From Streptomyces yangpuensis (GTDB lineage Bacteria; Actinomycetota; Actinomycetes; Streptomycetales; Streptomycetaceae), in contig NZ_LBMK01000003.1 of NCBI RefSeq assembly GCF_001005295.1, positions 1,071,186-1,123,930 of the forward strand: 52,745 nucleotides of DNA. Reading direction: 5' to 3'. Position numbers and translations under genes: made by a program. This document shows, piece by piece, positions 33,922-42,770 of the stretch. The notes below the pieces were generated by a model, which worked only from the letters and a program-made list of their open reading frames with translations, ran no database searches and was not told where the DNA came from. Positions within the stretch are counted from its first letter, which is position 1. Each line of letters begins with the position of its first letter.

Positions 33922-34413
33922 TCAGGACGACGGCAGGCCGAGGATCTCCAGGATGCCCTCCGCGTACGCCGCCGTCCCCGATCCCGGCACGGCGGCCAGC
34001 TCCCGGCGGAATCCGTCCACACCGGTGCGGATGAAGGCGGCGCACTGCCCGTGCAGGCCGGCCTCGTGGGTCCCGCCGTCGTCCACCGTGCACAGCATGG
34101 CCAGCAGCGTCCACAGCAGCGCCTCGCGCGTCGCGCGCCGGGGCGGCTGCGCCGACCACACCGCCATCAGCACGGCGCACACCGCCGGAGCCGGCGGCTT
34201 CAGGTGCTGCGCGAAGAAGGCATGGCCCTCCAGCGCGTGGAACGCCGCGGGATGCCCCTCGGCGGCGTCGCGTACGGCGTCCACGAGATGGCCCGCGGAA
34301 CGGCCGCAGCCGCACTCGATGCGCTCCCAGTCGTGACGAGCGATCTCCGCCACCACGGAGTCCGGAACCATCGGGCTGCGCAGAACCTGCGCCTGCTTCT
34401 CACTCCCCCTCAT
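33922..34413 (-). CDS. Hypothetical protein
   Basis: 163 residues from ATG 34413, largely helical, with a CGCG pair in ERIECGCGRSAGH and a hydrophobic segment (ALLWTLLAMLCTV). G/C third-base bias is strong. No ribosome site, so the start could instead be the ATG of MVPDSVVAEI fourteen codons later. Bases 33833-33921 contain two copies of GAGCCGCAAGCTG-like sequence and no gene. Family not recognised. Confidence 0.65.
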   Translation of the reverse strand: MRGSEKQAQVLRSPMVPDSVVAEIARHDWERIECGCGRSAGHLVDAVRDAAEGHPAAFHALEGHAFFAQHLKPPAPAVCAVLMAVWSAQPPRRATREALLWTLLAMLCTVDDGGTHEAGLHGQCAAFIRTGVDGFRRELAAVPGSGTAAYAEGILEILGLPSS

Positions 34414-34492
34414 GCGCCACAGTATGGGCCAGGGCGGATCGTGTAGCGACAGGGGGCGGAACCGGAACACACGGTCGGCCGTCTGAAGCCCC

Positions 34493-35584
34493 GTGTGGAT
34501 GAAACGAAGGATCATATTTCTACTGTTTGCCCTGTTCGCGACCCAGGTGGGCTCCCTCATCAGCCCCGCCTACGCCTGCGGCTGCGGGGCGATGATCCCC
34601 GACGGCCAGTCCCGTATCGGCGTCGACCGCGAGACCTCCGTCGTGCGCTGGGACGGCCGCACGGAACAGATCGTCATGCGCTTCACCGTCGGCGGGAACG
34701 CGCAGCGGGCGGCCTGGATCATGCCGGTGCCGGGGCGCGCCACGGTGGAGCTGGGCGACGGCGACATGTTCGACGAACTGCGCGAGCTGACCCGGCCCGA
34801 GCGGAAGACCCGCAGCCACTTCTGGCCGCGCAGCGGCGACTGGCCCTTCTCGTCCGGTATGGGCGACGGAGCTGGCGCCCCGATCGCCGGCGCCGCGCCG
34901 CCCGTCGGTGTGGTCGGCCGGGAGCAGCTCGGCGATTTCGACGTCGCCCGGCTGACCGCCACCGACCCGGACGCGCTGAAGAACTGGCTGGAGAGCAACG
35001 GCTTCCAGCTCCCCGACCGCCTCGCGACCGAGGTCAAGCCGTACGTCGACCAGCAGTGGGAGTACGTGGCGGTACGCCTCGCCCCGCGCGGCGGACAGGG
35101 CAAGGTGCTCCGCGGCGACCTCGACCCGCTGAAGATCCGCTTCGACAGTGACCGGCTGGTCTACCCGATGCGGCTCTCCCGCATGGCCAGGACACCGCAG
35201 TCGCTCGGCCTTTACGTCCTCGCGGACCACCGGATGGAGCCCGCCACCCGGATCGGCGGCTCCGCACCGAAGGTGACCTTCGCGGGCACCATCGAGCCGA
35301 AGGCCGGCCCGCTCGCCGACCTCGCCGACGGCAAGCCGGTGTTCCTCACGGCGATCGACCAGGAGTTCCCCGAGCCGGGCCGCATCGACGCCGACCACGA
35401 ACTGCGCGCGACGCCGAAGGACACCCCGTACCGCCGGACCGTCTACCGCAACGAGCTGCTCACGGTGGGCGACGGCATCCCGGTCTGGCTCCTCACGGTC
35501 GGGGCGGCCGTCGCCGTGATCGCGGCGACCGCCTACGCACTGACCCTCCGCCGTCTGCGCCGGGCCGCCGGGCCCACCACCTAG
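34493..35584 (+). CDS. DUF2330 secreted/membrane protein
   Basis: 363 residues from GTG 34493; ATG 34499 (MKRRIIFLL) is equally possible. N-terminal signal sequence (RRIIFLLFALFATQVGSLI) ends before SPAYACGCG, and residues such as AYACGCGAMI, RWDGRTEQIVMRF and PVPGRATVELGD are typical of DUF2330. A C-terminal helix (IPVWLLTVGAAVAVIAATAYAL) and an RRLRR anchor it in the membrane, so the main domain is outside the cell. Function of the family unknown. Confidence 0.88.
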   Translation: MWMKRRIIFLLFALFATQVGSLISPAYACGCGAMIPDGQSRIGVDRETSVVRWDGRTEQIVMRFTVGGNAQRAAWIMPVPGRATVELGDGDMFDELRELTRPERKTRSHFWPRSGDWPFSSGMGDGAGAPIAGAAPPVGVVGREQLGDFDVARLTATDPDALKNWLESNGFQLPDRLATEVKPYVDQQWEYVAVRLAPRGGQGKVLRGDLDPLKIRFDSDRLVYPMRLSRMARTPQSLGLYVLADHRMEPATRIGGSAPKVTFAGTIEPKAGPLADLADGKPVFLTAIDQEFPEPGRIDADHELRATPKDTPYRRTVYRNELLTVGDGIPVWLLTVGAAVAVIAATAYALTLRRLRRAAGPTT

Positions 35585-35733
35585 TAGGGCTTGGTCAGGT
35601 GGTCCGGGAGGCTGCGCCGTACGGATGGACTCGGGCCGTACGGCGGCGGGTACGGACTCCTGCCGCGCGAAGCACCCTACGTTCGCACTGCTTTCTGCAT
35701 CCTTTCCTGCATCTTCCACGAAAGGCAGTACTC

Positions 35734-36057
35734 GTGCGATCGATCCGTTGCGCCCTGACCGCTCTCGCCGTCGGCGGCATCCTCCTGGCGGGCGCGTCCG
35801 CCGCCTCCGCCGACGACACCTTCGCCGTCTACGCACCGATCAGCAACACGTACTCGCTCGTCTTCGGCGACCAGATCCAGGTCGCGGGCGACGACATCTT
35901 CAACGTCGGCCGCGACAACACGGTCGGCTCCTACAACGGCGCCGCGCCGACCGGTGACATCGGCATGGCCGCCCTCCCGGGCACCCAGATCATGAGCAAC
36001 GAGGCCCTGATGCAGGGTGCGGCCGGCCAGGCGACGGGCGGCATCCTCGGCAAGTAG
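35734..36057 (+). CDS. Small secreted protein
   Basis: 107 residues from a GTG preceded by GAAAGG. Signal peptide (CALTALAVGGILLAGASAASA) with AxA cleavage before DDTFAVYAPIS. The mature part of about 80 residues is Gly/Asn/Asp-rich with few charges (DDIFNVGRDNTVGSYNG). No Cys in the mature chain. It reminds me of surface-associated secreted proteins such as rodlins, but lacks their conserved motifs. A terminator hairpin follows. Confidence 0.78.
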   Translation: MRSIRCALTALAVGGILLAGASAASADDTFAVYAPISNTYSLVFGDQIQVAGDDIFNVGRDNTVGSYNGAAPTGDIGMAALPGTQIMSNEALMQGAAGQATGGILGK

Positions 36058-36108
36058 CCCCGTGCCGGGCGGCGTGCCGCCGCTCGGCCGCACCTGACCG
36101 CGGTCTGT

Positions 36109-36141
36109 GCCCGTCCCGGGGCGTCGGTGTCCGGGACGGGC
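36109..36141 (+). terminator. Terminator hairpin after the secreted protein gene
   Basis: GCCCGTCCCGG-(11 nt)-CCGGGACGGGC, a perfect 11-bp stem 52 bp beyond the stop, followed shortly by TTTCT. Confidence 0.7.
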
Positions 36142-36149
36142 CGCGCGTT

Positions 36150-36330
36150 TCTCAGGTCCGCGCCGAGGTGGGTCAGGCGGGCCAGCGGGTAGCGGGTCAG
36201 GACGCGGTGGACGGTCGAGGGGACCAGGCCGAGGAGGTGGGCGATACGGGCCGGTCCCCCGCGGCGCAGGGTGGTCGATTTCGTGCGCCGCGCGGTGGAG
36301 TTGCCGGAGGCTACGCCGGTTATGGTGGGT
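36150..36330 (-). pseudogene. IS481-family transposase remnant
   Basis: A minus-strand segment encodes GPARIAHLLGLVPSTVHRVL and RYPLARLTHL, matching the N-terminal HTH region of IS481-type transposases (GPARIA..LG..PSTVHRVL). Upstream, parts of the preceding helix are recognisable only with frame changes. No catalytic DDE domain, no terminal inverted repeats; a decayed fragment. The surrounding 36142-36519 holds no other gene. Confidence 0.65.
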
Positions 36331-36519
36331 GGCCGTATGGCGGTGCGGAAGCGGCGGGTGGTGCGTTCGTCGACCCTTGACGGCCTCTGTCTCCTGTCCC
36401 AGCCCCGGGTGCGGAGCAGGCGTCTGAGCTCTCGGCGGGGGCGGCGGGCTGGTCTGCTTGCCGGGAATCGGATCGCCATCAACGGGGTTGGTGGGGGATG
36501 AGCCGTTAATGGAGGGGTA

Positions 36520-37530
36520 ATGCGAGCGATTCAGGTGTACGAAGTGGGCGGTCCCGAGGTGCTGCAGGAGGCCAAGGTGGACCAGCCGCGGCCGGGTCCG
36601 GGCGAGGCGCTCGTGGAGGTCGCCGCATCCGGGGTCAACTTCCTCGACGTCTACCACCGCGAAGGCCGGTACAGCCTCCCGCTGCCCTTCACCCCGGGCA
36701 CCGAGGGCGCCGGCACGGTCGTCGAAGTCGGACCCGGCGTCGCCGACGTCGCAGTGGGGGACCGGGTCGGTTGGGTGGAGATTCCCGGCTCGTATGCCGA
36801 GCGGGCCGTCGTGGACTCCTCCCGGCTGGTGCCGCTGCCCGACGACATCGACTTCGAGACGGCCGCCGCCGTGCTCCTCCAGGGCATGACCGCGCACTAT
36901 CTCGTCAAGGACGCCTACCCGGTTCAGGGGGGCGACACGGTGCTCGTGCATGCGGCTGCCGGTGGCATGGGGCTGCTTTTGACCCAGCTCGTCACCCATC
37001 TCGGCGGCAGGGTGATCGGCACGACGTCGACCACGGCGAAGGCCGAGCTGGCGAAGCGTGCCGGGGCCGCTGAGGTGATCCTTTCCTCCGCAGTCGACGA
37101 TCTCGCAGCCGAGGTGAGGCGGCTCAACGGCGGTCAGGGACTGCCGGTTGTCTTCGACGGCGTCGGCGCGCACACCTTCGATGCGAGCCTCGCCAGCCTG
37201 CGAGCCCGCGGCCATCTCGTGCTCTTCGGCGCAGCAAGTGGTGCCGTGCCGCCGTTTGATCCGATGCGGCTCGCCCAGGGCGGTTCGCTGACCCTGATCC
37301 GGCCCAGCCTCGGGGACTTCATCGCCGATCGGTCCGAACTGCTCCGACGGGCCGCCGATGTGTTCGAGTGGGTGCGCTCCCAGGTGCTCGAGGTCACCGT
37401 GACGGGCCGCTACGCATTGTCCGAGGCCGCCCAGGCCCACAGCGACCTGGAGGCTCGGCGTACCACCGGCAAGCTGCTCCTCGTACCCGATGCGGCCGCT
37501 GTCGGACGCCGCGAGGAGACGCAGAGCTGA
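36520..37530 (+). CDS. Zinc-independent quinone oxidoreductase (MDR)
   Basis: 336 residues, close to E. coli QorA in length and motif order: GVNFLDVYHREGRY, PGTEGAGTVVEVG, LLQGMTAHYL, then the NADPH site HAAAGGMGLLLTQL, and C-terminal RRTTGKLLLVP. Catalyses NADPH-dependent one-electron or enone reduction of quinones. Third-base G/C content is a little lower than in neighbours, and an IS remnant lies just upstream, so it may have been acquired. Confidence 0.92.
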   Translation: MRAIQVYEVGGPEVLQEAKVDQPRPGPGEALVEVAASGVNFLDVYHREGRYSLPLPFTPGTEGAGTVVEVGPGVADVAVGDRVGWVEIPGSYAERAVVDSSRLVPLPDDIDFETAAAVLLQGMTAHYLVKDAYPVQGGDTVLVHAAAGGMGLLLTQLVTHLGGRVIGTTSTTAKAELAKRAGAAEVILSSAVDDLAAEVRRLNGGQGLPVVFDGVGAHTFDASLASLRARGHLVLFGAASGAVPPFDPMRLAQGGSLTLIRPSLGDFIADRSELLRRAADVFEWVRSQVLEVTVTGRYALSEAAQAHSDLEARRTTGKLLLVPDAAAVGRREETQS

Positions 37531-37719
37531 TCGCGGGTACCCGTACGACCCGTACCACCGTACGCCCCGTACACCTTCATGAAGCGGACGTGGCCGAGGG
37601 GTGCCGGCGGTCCGGTGGCCCGTTCGCTCGCGGGGTGCGCGGGTGATCACTACGGTGACGGTGACGCATGCGCGTCCGGGTCCGGAGCGTGGTGGACGGT
37701 ACGGAGGACAGGGAGCGGC

Positions 37720-38106
37720 ATGACCCCTCGGCTGAGGCTCACGGCGATCACACTCGACTGCGCCGACCCCGAGGCGCTCGCCGCGTTCTACCGGCGGGCC
37801 ACCGGCTTCGACCCGCATCCCGCGTCCGACGGCGAGTTCGCCGGACTCGTCGGCGAGGGCGGGCTCTTCATCGGCTTCCAGCGCGTCGACGAACACAGGG
37901 CGCCGTCGTGGCCCGGCGCAGCCGTGCCGCAGCAGGCGCATTTCGACTTCGAGGTCGACGACCTCGACGAGGCCGAGGCGCTGCTCCTGGAACTGGGCGC
38001 GGGCAAGCCGGAGCAGCAGCCGGGCGGCGACCGGTGGCGGGTCTTCACCGACCCGGCCGGCCACCCCTTCTGCCTGACCCGCGTGGCAGGGGACGTGCGG
38101 GGATGA
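37720..38106 (+). CDS. VOC family (glyoxalase-like) protein
   Basis: 128 residues from ATG with GGGAGCGG just upstream. RLTAITLDCADPEALAAFY at the start, FIGFQRVDEH, AHFDFEVDDLDEAEAL, and DPAGHPFCLTRV at the end are the paired beta-alpha-beta-beta-beta modules of the VOC fold. Single-unit metal-binding protein; substrate unknown. Confidence 0.9.
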   Translation: MTPRLRLTAITLDCADPEALAAFYRRATGFDPHPASDGEFAGLVGEGGLFIGFQRVDEHRAPSWPGAAVPQQAHFDFEVDDLDEAEALLLELGAGKPEQQPGGDRWRVFTDPAGHPFCLTRVAGDVRG

Positions 38107-38148
38107 CGGGATGAAAGGGATCACCTTCCGTGCCTGACAGGGCCGGCG

Positions 38149-38325
38149 CTATGTGACGCTCGCGGAACTGCTGGTCAACCCCCGGGGCGCGGTGTCGGAC
38201 CGCCGCGCCCGTGCCCGCTCCTGCGTCCGCCCCCGGCGGTCGTGGTAGCGGACGTCCTCCCGGGAGAGCGGCAGGAGGGCTCCGACCGGGCCGCCGAACC
38301 AGTTCAGAAGGGCGGCTGCGGCCAT
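38149..38325 (-). CDS. Small hydrophobic ORF
   Basis: 58 residues from ATG 38325: a hydrophobic helix (MAAAALLNWFGGPVGALLPL) followed by a basic tail (YHDRRGRTQERARARR). G/C third-base bias favours coding. It is the only candidate in the 38107-38735 gap; the rest of that gap shows no feature I can support. Confidence 0.3.
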   Translation of the reverse strand: MAAAALLNWFGGPVGALLPLSREDVRYHDRRGRTQERARARRSDTAPRGLTSSSASVT

Positions 38326-38735
38326 GTACGGCCCGTCGTGGGGGCCCCGCCCCTCAGTTCCGGCCAGCGGTCGTCCAGCCCCTGGAAGGGCGGATCCGGC
38401 GATGTCGGCCCGGCCGACGAGGGCCGTCGCCGCGGCCGCCACCAGCGGCAGGAGGCCGGGCGACGAGGAGGCCGGGGTGACGGCTGCCGGTGCGGCATCC
38501 GTGCGGGTACCGGGATCGCCGAGGCCGCCCGCCGACCAGAGGGGCGCACCGGATCCGGCCGCGCGCCCCCTGCCGTACCGCAACGTGGGGAAAGGACCCG
38601 ATTCGCACTGCCGGGAGTGACACCAGCGGCGGCTCCAGCGCTGACAGACACGGGTCGCCTCCTCCCGACGACCGCCATCCCGTTCGATTGTTCGACCGCC
38701 GACACCCGTCGCCCGATCCCCAGAGGCCACGACCC

Positions 38736-39275
38736 ATGCACCCATCACCCGGCGCCGCGGACGAAGACACGATGGAGCTCTTCCTCGGTGACATCGGAGC
38801 CGCCCAGGCGCCGCAGGTCGCGTCCACGGCCGCGGCCCCCGTGTTCGTGGACGGCTCGGGGCGCAGGCAGCGGCGCGTGCGCCGATGGGGCTACCTGCTG
38901 GTGATACCGGCCGCCGCCTACGTCATCCTGCTCCTGAGCACGCTGATGGGCGGCCCCACCTTCCGATCGCCCTTCCTCCCCGCGGCCCAGGCCCCGCAGA
39001 CCCCGGCGCCGGGGGAGCCGGCCAAGGGCGCGACGGCCGGCCCGTCCCCCCGCGGCACTGCTGGCGCGGGCCCCCGGGCCACTCCGGCTGCCGCGCGCCC
39101 CAGCGCTCCCGCACCGGCCGCCACATCCGGGACCGCCGCACCCGTCACGGGACCGGGTCCGACGAAGGCCGCCACCGGACCGGCGGATCCGGGCCAGCCG
39201 TCCCCCGGAGGCGGCCGCGGCCGCTTCACGGCGCCGCCCGGCCAGGGTGGCGGAAAGCCCACCGGCCGCCCCTGA
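38736..39275 (+). CDS. Single-pass membrane protein upstream of the deacetylase/glycosyltransferase
   Basis: 179 residues. Acidic start (MHPSPGAADEDTMELFLGDIG), one helix (about 51-71, WGYLLVIPAAAYVILLLSTL) after RRQRRVRRW, then an Ala/Pro/Thr/Gly-rich extracellular tail. The type is what one expects of a small partner of a membrane polysaccharide synthase. It precedes the fusion gene by 134 bp and is likely cotranscribed; its position would correspond to matA in Streptomyces matAB loci, but sequence alone does not establish this. Confidence 0.75.
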   Translation: MHPSPGAADEDTMELFLGDIGAAQAPQVASTAAAPVFVDGSGRRQRRVRRWGYLLVIPAAAYVILLLSTLMGGPTFRSPFLPAAQAPQTPAPGEPAKGATAGPSPRGTAGAGPRATPAAARPSAPAPAATSGTAAPVTGPGPTKAATGPADPGQPSPGGGRGRFTAPPGQGGGKPTGRP

Positions 39276-39409
39276 GCCCGGCGGTCCGGCCGAAGCCGTC
39301 CGCACCTCACGCCCGCACCCCACGTACGTCACGCCCCCACCGCACATCACGCCCGCACCTCACGCCCACACTGCTCCACCCGACGCAGCAGGCAGGAAAC
39401 CCCACCCCC

Positions 39410-41812
39410 GTGTCGAAGAACCGCCGTCGCCGCTCGCAGGGCAGGCACACCTCCGTACGCAACGTCCCCCTGCGTACCCACTGGCTGCTGCTCACCACCC
39501 TGGTGCTCACGCTCTCGGCGGCCCTGCTCCTCGAGGGCTACACCCAGCACCTGTTCGACGAGCGCCCCGACGGGGCTCCCCGCGGGCAGGCCGCCGGGGC
39601 GTCCGTACCGGCCGCAGTCAGCTCCGGCGGTCCGGTGATCGAGGGGGCGGCCGGCCGCACCGCCACCCCGGCGCCCCGCACGATCGCCCTGACCTTCGAC
39701 GACGGCCCCGACCCCGTCTGGACCCCGAAGATCCTCGATGTGCTGCGCCGCAACGACGTGCACGCGACCTTCTTCACGGTCGGCACCCGCGTCGCCGAGA
39801 ACCCGGACCTGGCCCGTCGTATCGTCGACGAGGGCCACCAGATCGGCCTGCACAGCTTCACCCACACCGACCTCGGCGCCGCGTCCGCCTGGCGCCGTTC
39901 CCTGGAGCTGCGCGAGACCCAGCTCGTCATCGCCGGGGCTACCGGGGTCACCACGCCCCTGCTGCGCCCGCCGTACTCCTCCACCAACAAGGCGCTCGGC
40001 GACGCCGACTGGAACGCGGTCGTCCAGGCCGGGCAGGAGGGATACCTGACCGTCCTGACGACCCTGGACAGCCAGGACTGGCGGCGCCCCGGCGTCGAAG
40101 CGATCGTCGCCGCCGCCACCCCCTCGGACTCCGCCGGGCACATCGTGCTGCTGCACGACGCGGGCGGGGACCGCACGCAGACGGTCGAAGCGCTCGAACA
40201 GCTCGTGCCACGGCTGAAGGCGTCCGGCTGGAAGTTCGCCACCGTGGGCGACGCGGTGTCCCTCCCCGCCCCCGTGCAGAACGCCGGCACAGCGGACCGG
40301 TGGCAGGGCCTGGCGCTGATCACCGCGATCGGCACCAGCAGCGGGCTCCTCGACCTGCTGTCGTGGCTGCTGTGGGCGGCGGGCGCGATCAGCCTGTTCC
40401 GTGCGATCGCCGTGTTCGTCGCTGCCAGGCGGCACGTGCGGATGCGGCGCAGGCCCTGGGGTGCTCCGGTCACCGAGCCGGTGAGCGTGATCGTCCCCGC
40501 GTACAACGAGAGCGCCGGGATCGAGGCGGCGGTCCGCTCCCTGCTCGCGTCCGACCACCCGGTCGAGGTCATCGTGGTCGACGACGGCTCCACGGACGGC
40601 ACGGCCGACATCGTCGAGGCGCTCCGACTGCCCGGCGTAAGGGTCATCCGGCAGCAGAACGCCGGCAAGCCCGCCGCCCTCAACACGGGGATCGCCGCGG
40701 CCTCCTGCAACCTCCTCGTCATGGTCGACGGTGACACCGTCTTCGAACCCGACGCGGTCCGCATGATCGTCCAGCCCTTCGCCCACCGCCGCGTGGGTGC
40801 GGTCTCCGGCAACGCCAAAGTGGTCAACCGGGGTGGACTGCTCGGCCGCTGGCAGCACATCGAATACGTCGTCGGGTTCAATCTCGACCGCCGGCTGTTC
40901 GACCTCGCCGAGTGCATGCCCACCGTCCCCGGCGCGGTCGGCGCGTTCCGCCGCGAGGCCCTGCTGCGGGTCGGCGGCGTCAGCGACACCACCCTGGCCG
41001 AGGACACCGACCTCACCATGGCCCTGTGCAGGGACGGCTGGCGCGTGGTCTACGAGGAGCGGGCCAAGGCCTGGACCGAAGCCCCCGCCTCGCTCGGCGC
41101 GCTGTGGAAGCAGCGCTACCGGTGGTGCTACGGCACCCTCCAGGCGATGTGGAAGCACCGCGGCGCCCTCGCCCAGCGGGGACAGGCCGGCAAGCTCGGC
41201 CGTCGGGGCCTGGTCTATCTCCTGATGTTCCAGGTCCTGCTGCCGCTGCTCGCACCCGTCGTGGACGTCTTCGCCGTCTACGGCCTGGTCTTCCTCGACC
41301 CCTTGCGCATCGTCGGCCTGTGGACGGCCTTCCTGCTGCTCCAGGTCCTGATGGGGTTGTACGCCTTCCGCCTGGACGGTGAGCGCCCCGGGCCGCTGTG
41401 GAGTCTGCCGCTCCAGCAGTTCGTCTACCGCCAGCTGATGTACCTGGTCGTGATCCAGTCCGTTTTCACCGCCGTCGCCGGCTCCCGGCTGCGCTGGCAG
41501 CGGATGGAGCGTTACGGCAGTCTCCAGGTGCCGGTCGCTCCTTCCGAACCCCTCGCCGAGGCTCCCGCCGGACCCTTCGCCGAGGCTCCCGCCGCGCCCC
41601 GCGCCGAGCCGCTGTACGGGTACGCGGTCCCGCCGGCCCCGGCCCCGGTCCCGGCCCCGTCGGCCGCCGAGCCGTGGGCCCCGGAGCCGTGGGCCGATCC
41701 CGCCGCCCCGTACGGGGGCTACGACCGGGACCCCTCCTGGGGTCCCCACCCTGCGGCGCCGGGCCCGCAGAACCACATCTGGCCCTCGCAGCAGGGGCAT
41801 CCGGGCCCGTAG
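39410..41812 (+). CDS. Bifunctional polysaccharide deacetylase/family 2 glycosyltransferase (MatB-like)
   Basis: 800 residues from GTG. N-terminal membrane helix (25-41), extracellular NodB-type deacetylase (TFDDGP 95-100, HSFTH 148-152, RPPYSS, DSQDW, IVLLHDAG), second helix, then cytoplasmic GT2 (VSVIVPAYNES, DDGSTDG, MVDGDT, AEDTDLT, QxxRW in QRYRWCYG), C-terminal helices and a Pro/Ala/Glu-rich tail. The architecture is that of Streptomyces MatB, which makes a poly-beta-1,6-GlcNAc-type surface polymer; GT2 makes the polymer and the outer domain removes acetyl groups. Convergent with the DMT gene with no spacer at all. Confidence 0.9.
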   Translation: MSKNRRRRSQGRHTSVRNVPLRTHWLLLTTLVLTLSAALLLEGYTQHLFDERPDGAPRGQAAGASVPAAVSSGGPVIEGAAGRTATPAPRTIALTFDDGPDPVWTPKILDVLRRNDVHATFFTVGTRVAENPDLARRIVDEGHQIGLHSFTHTDLGAASAWRRSLELRETQLVIAGATGVTTPLLRPPYSSTNKALGDADWNAVVQAGQEGYLTVLTTLDSQDWRRPGVEAIVAAATPSDSAGHIVLLHDAGGDRTQTVEALEQLVPRLKASGWKFATVGDAVSLPAPVQNAGTADRWQGLALITAIGTSSGLLDLLSWLLWAAGAISLFRAIAVFVAARRHVRMRRRPWGAPVTEPVSVIVPAYNESAGIEAAVRSLLASDHPVEVIVVDDGSTDGTADIVEALRLPGVRVIRQQNAGKPAALNTGIAAASCNLLVMVDGDTVFEPDAVRMIVQPFAHRRVGAVSGNAKVVNRGGLLGRWQHIEYVVGFNLDRRLFDLAECMPTVPGAVGAFRREALLRVGGVSDTTLAEDTDLTMALCRDGWRVVYEERAKAWTEAPASLGALWKQRYRWCYGTLQAMWKHRGALAQRGQAGKLGRRGLVYLLMFQVLLPLLAPVVDVFAVYGLVFLDPLRIVGLWTAFLLLQVLMGLYAFRLDGERPGPLWSLPLQQFVYRQLMYLVVIQSVFTAVAGSRLRWQRMERYGSLQVPVAPSEPLAEAPAGPFAEAPAAPRAEPLYGYAVPPAPAPVPAPSAAEPWAPEPWADPAAPYGGYDRDPSWGPHPAAPGPQNHIWPSQQGHPGP

Positions 41813-42667
41813 TCACGGCGCGTCCTCGCCCGCCCGGGCCAGGGCGAGCACGCCGGCGCACACGAGGACCACGCCCAGGAGCTGGGGGAGCAACCACCAG
41901 CCCGACCGCAGGTGTTCCTCGTACAGGACCACCCCCAGTGCGATGCTGATGCCGGCGTCCCCGAGGGTCAGAGCGGGCTGCGAGGCCACCAGCGGCCCGC
42001 CCTGCATGGCGTGTTCGAGCAGCAGCAGGGCACAGATGCCGGTCGCGCCGAAGGCGTACGTCTCCCACGCGGTGAAGAACGCGCCGATGCCGTGGTCGTC
42101 GAGGGCGTGTACGGATGTCTTCATCAGGGCGGCGGTGAGCGCGTAGCAGACGGCGGTGGCGGCGCCGAGGCAGCCGGCCCGGGAGCGGCCGGGCGGCCGT
42201 CGCATGCCGGCGACGGCGAGCAGCGCGACGATCACCGCACAGGCCGGGAGGGCCACCACCCACCGTTCGGCCGGTACATCGGTACGGTTGCCCGCCGGCG
42301 AGGCGGCCACCAGCGCGACCCCGAGCCCGGCCACCACCCCCGCCACGGCCAGCCACAGGGCCCCCGGCAGCCGCTGCCGGGTCAGCAGCGAGGCGATCAG
42401 CAGGGCGAGCGGCAGCTCCAGTACGAACAGCGGCTGTACGAGGGCCAGCGCGCCCGTGGCCAGCGCCGCGGCCTGCCCGGCCCCGGCGGCGATCACGGCC
42501 AGGATGCCCGCGACCCATACGGGCCGGCGCAGCAGGTCCAGGATCAGACCGGGGCGGAAGCCCTCGCTCTGCGGCACGGTGAGCGCGGCCCGCCGCTGGA
42601 GCACGGTGGCCAGCGCGTTGCTGAACGCCGCGAACAGCGCGAAGAGGACCGGCAGGACGAAGCCCAT
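41813..42667 (-). CDS. DMT-superfamily (EamA-like) transporter
   Basis: 284 residues, about nine hydrophobic helices, MGFVLPVLFALFAAFSNALATVLQRRA at the start and LLGVVLVCAGVLALAR at the end. Duplicated five-helix halves are the DMT pattern of metabolite exporters. GAGGATCGGGGC precedes the ATG. It follows the two ATP-grasp genes on the same strand after 103 bp and may export their product. Confidence 0.85.
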   Translation of the reverse strand: MGFVLPVLFALFAAFSNALATVLQRRAALTVPQSEGFRPGLILDLLRRPVWVAGILAVIAAGAGQAAALATGALALVQPLFVLELPLALLIASLLTRQRLPGALWLAVAGVVAGLGVALVAASPAGNRTDVPAERWVVALPACAVIVALLAVAGMRRPPGRSRAGCLGAATAVCYALTAALMKTSVHALDDHGIGAFFTAWETYAFGATGICALLLLEHAMQGGPLVASQPALTLGDAGISIALGVVLYEEHLRSGWWLLPQLLGVVLVCAGVLALARAGEDAP

Positions 42668-42770
42668 GCCCCGATCCTCACCGCGCCCGCCGCCCGGCCG
42701 CGCCGCGACACCGGGCCGCGGACGCCGCGGCGCCCGCATTCCCCCGTCCGGACCTGCCGGGGGAGCCGTG

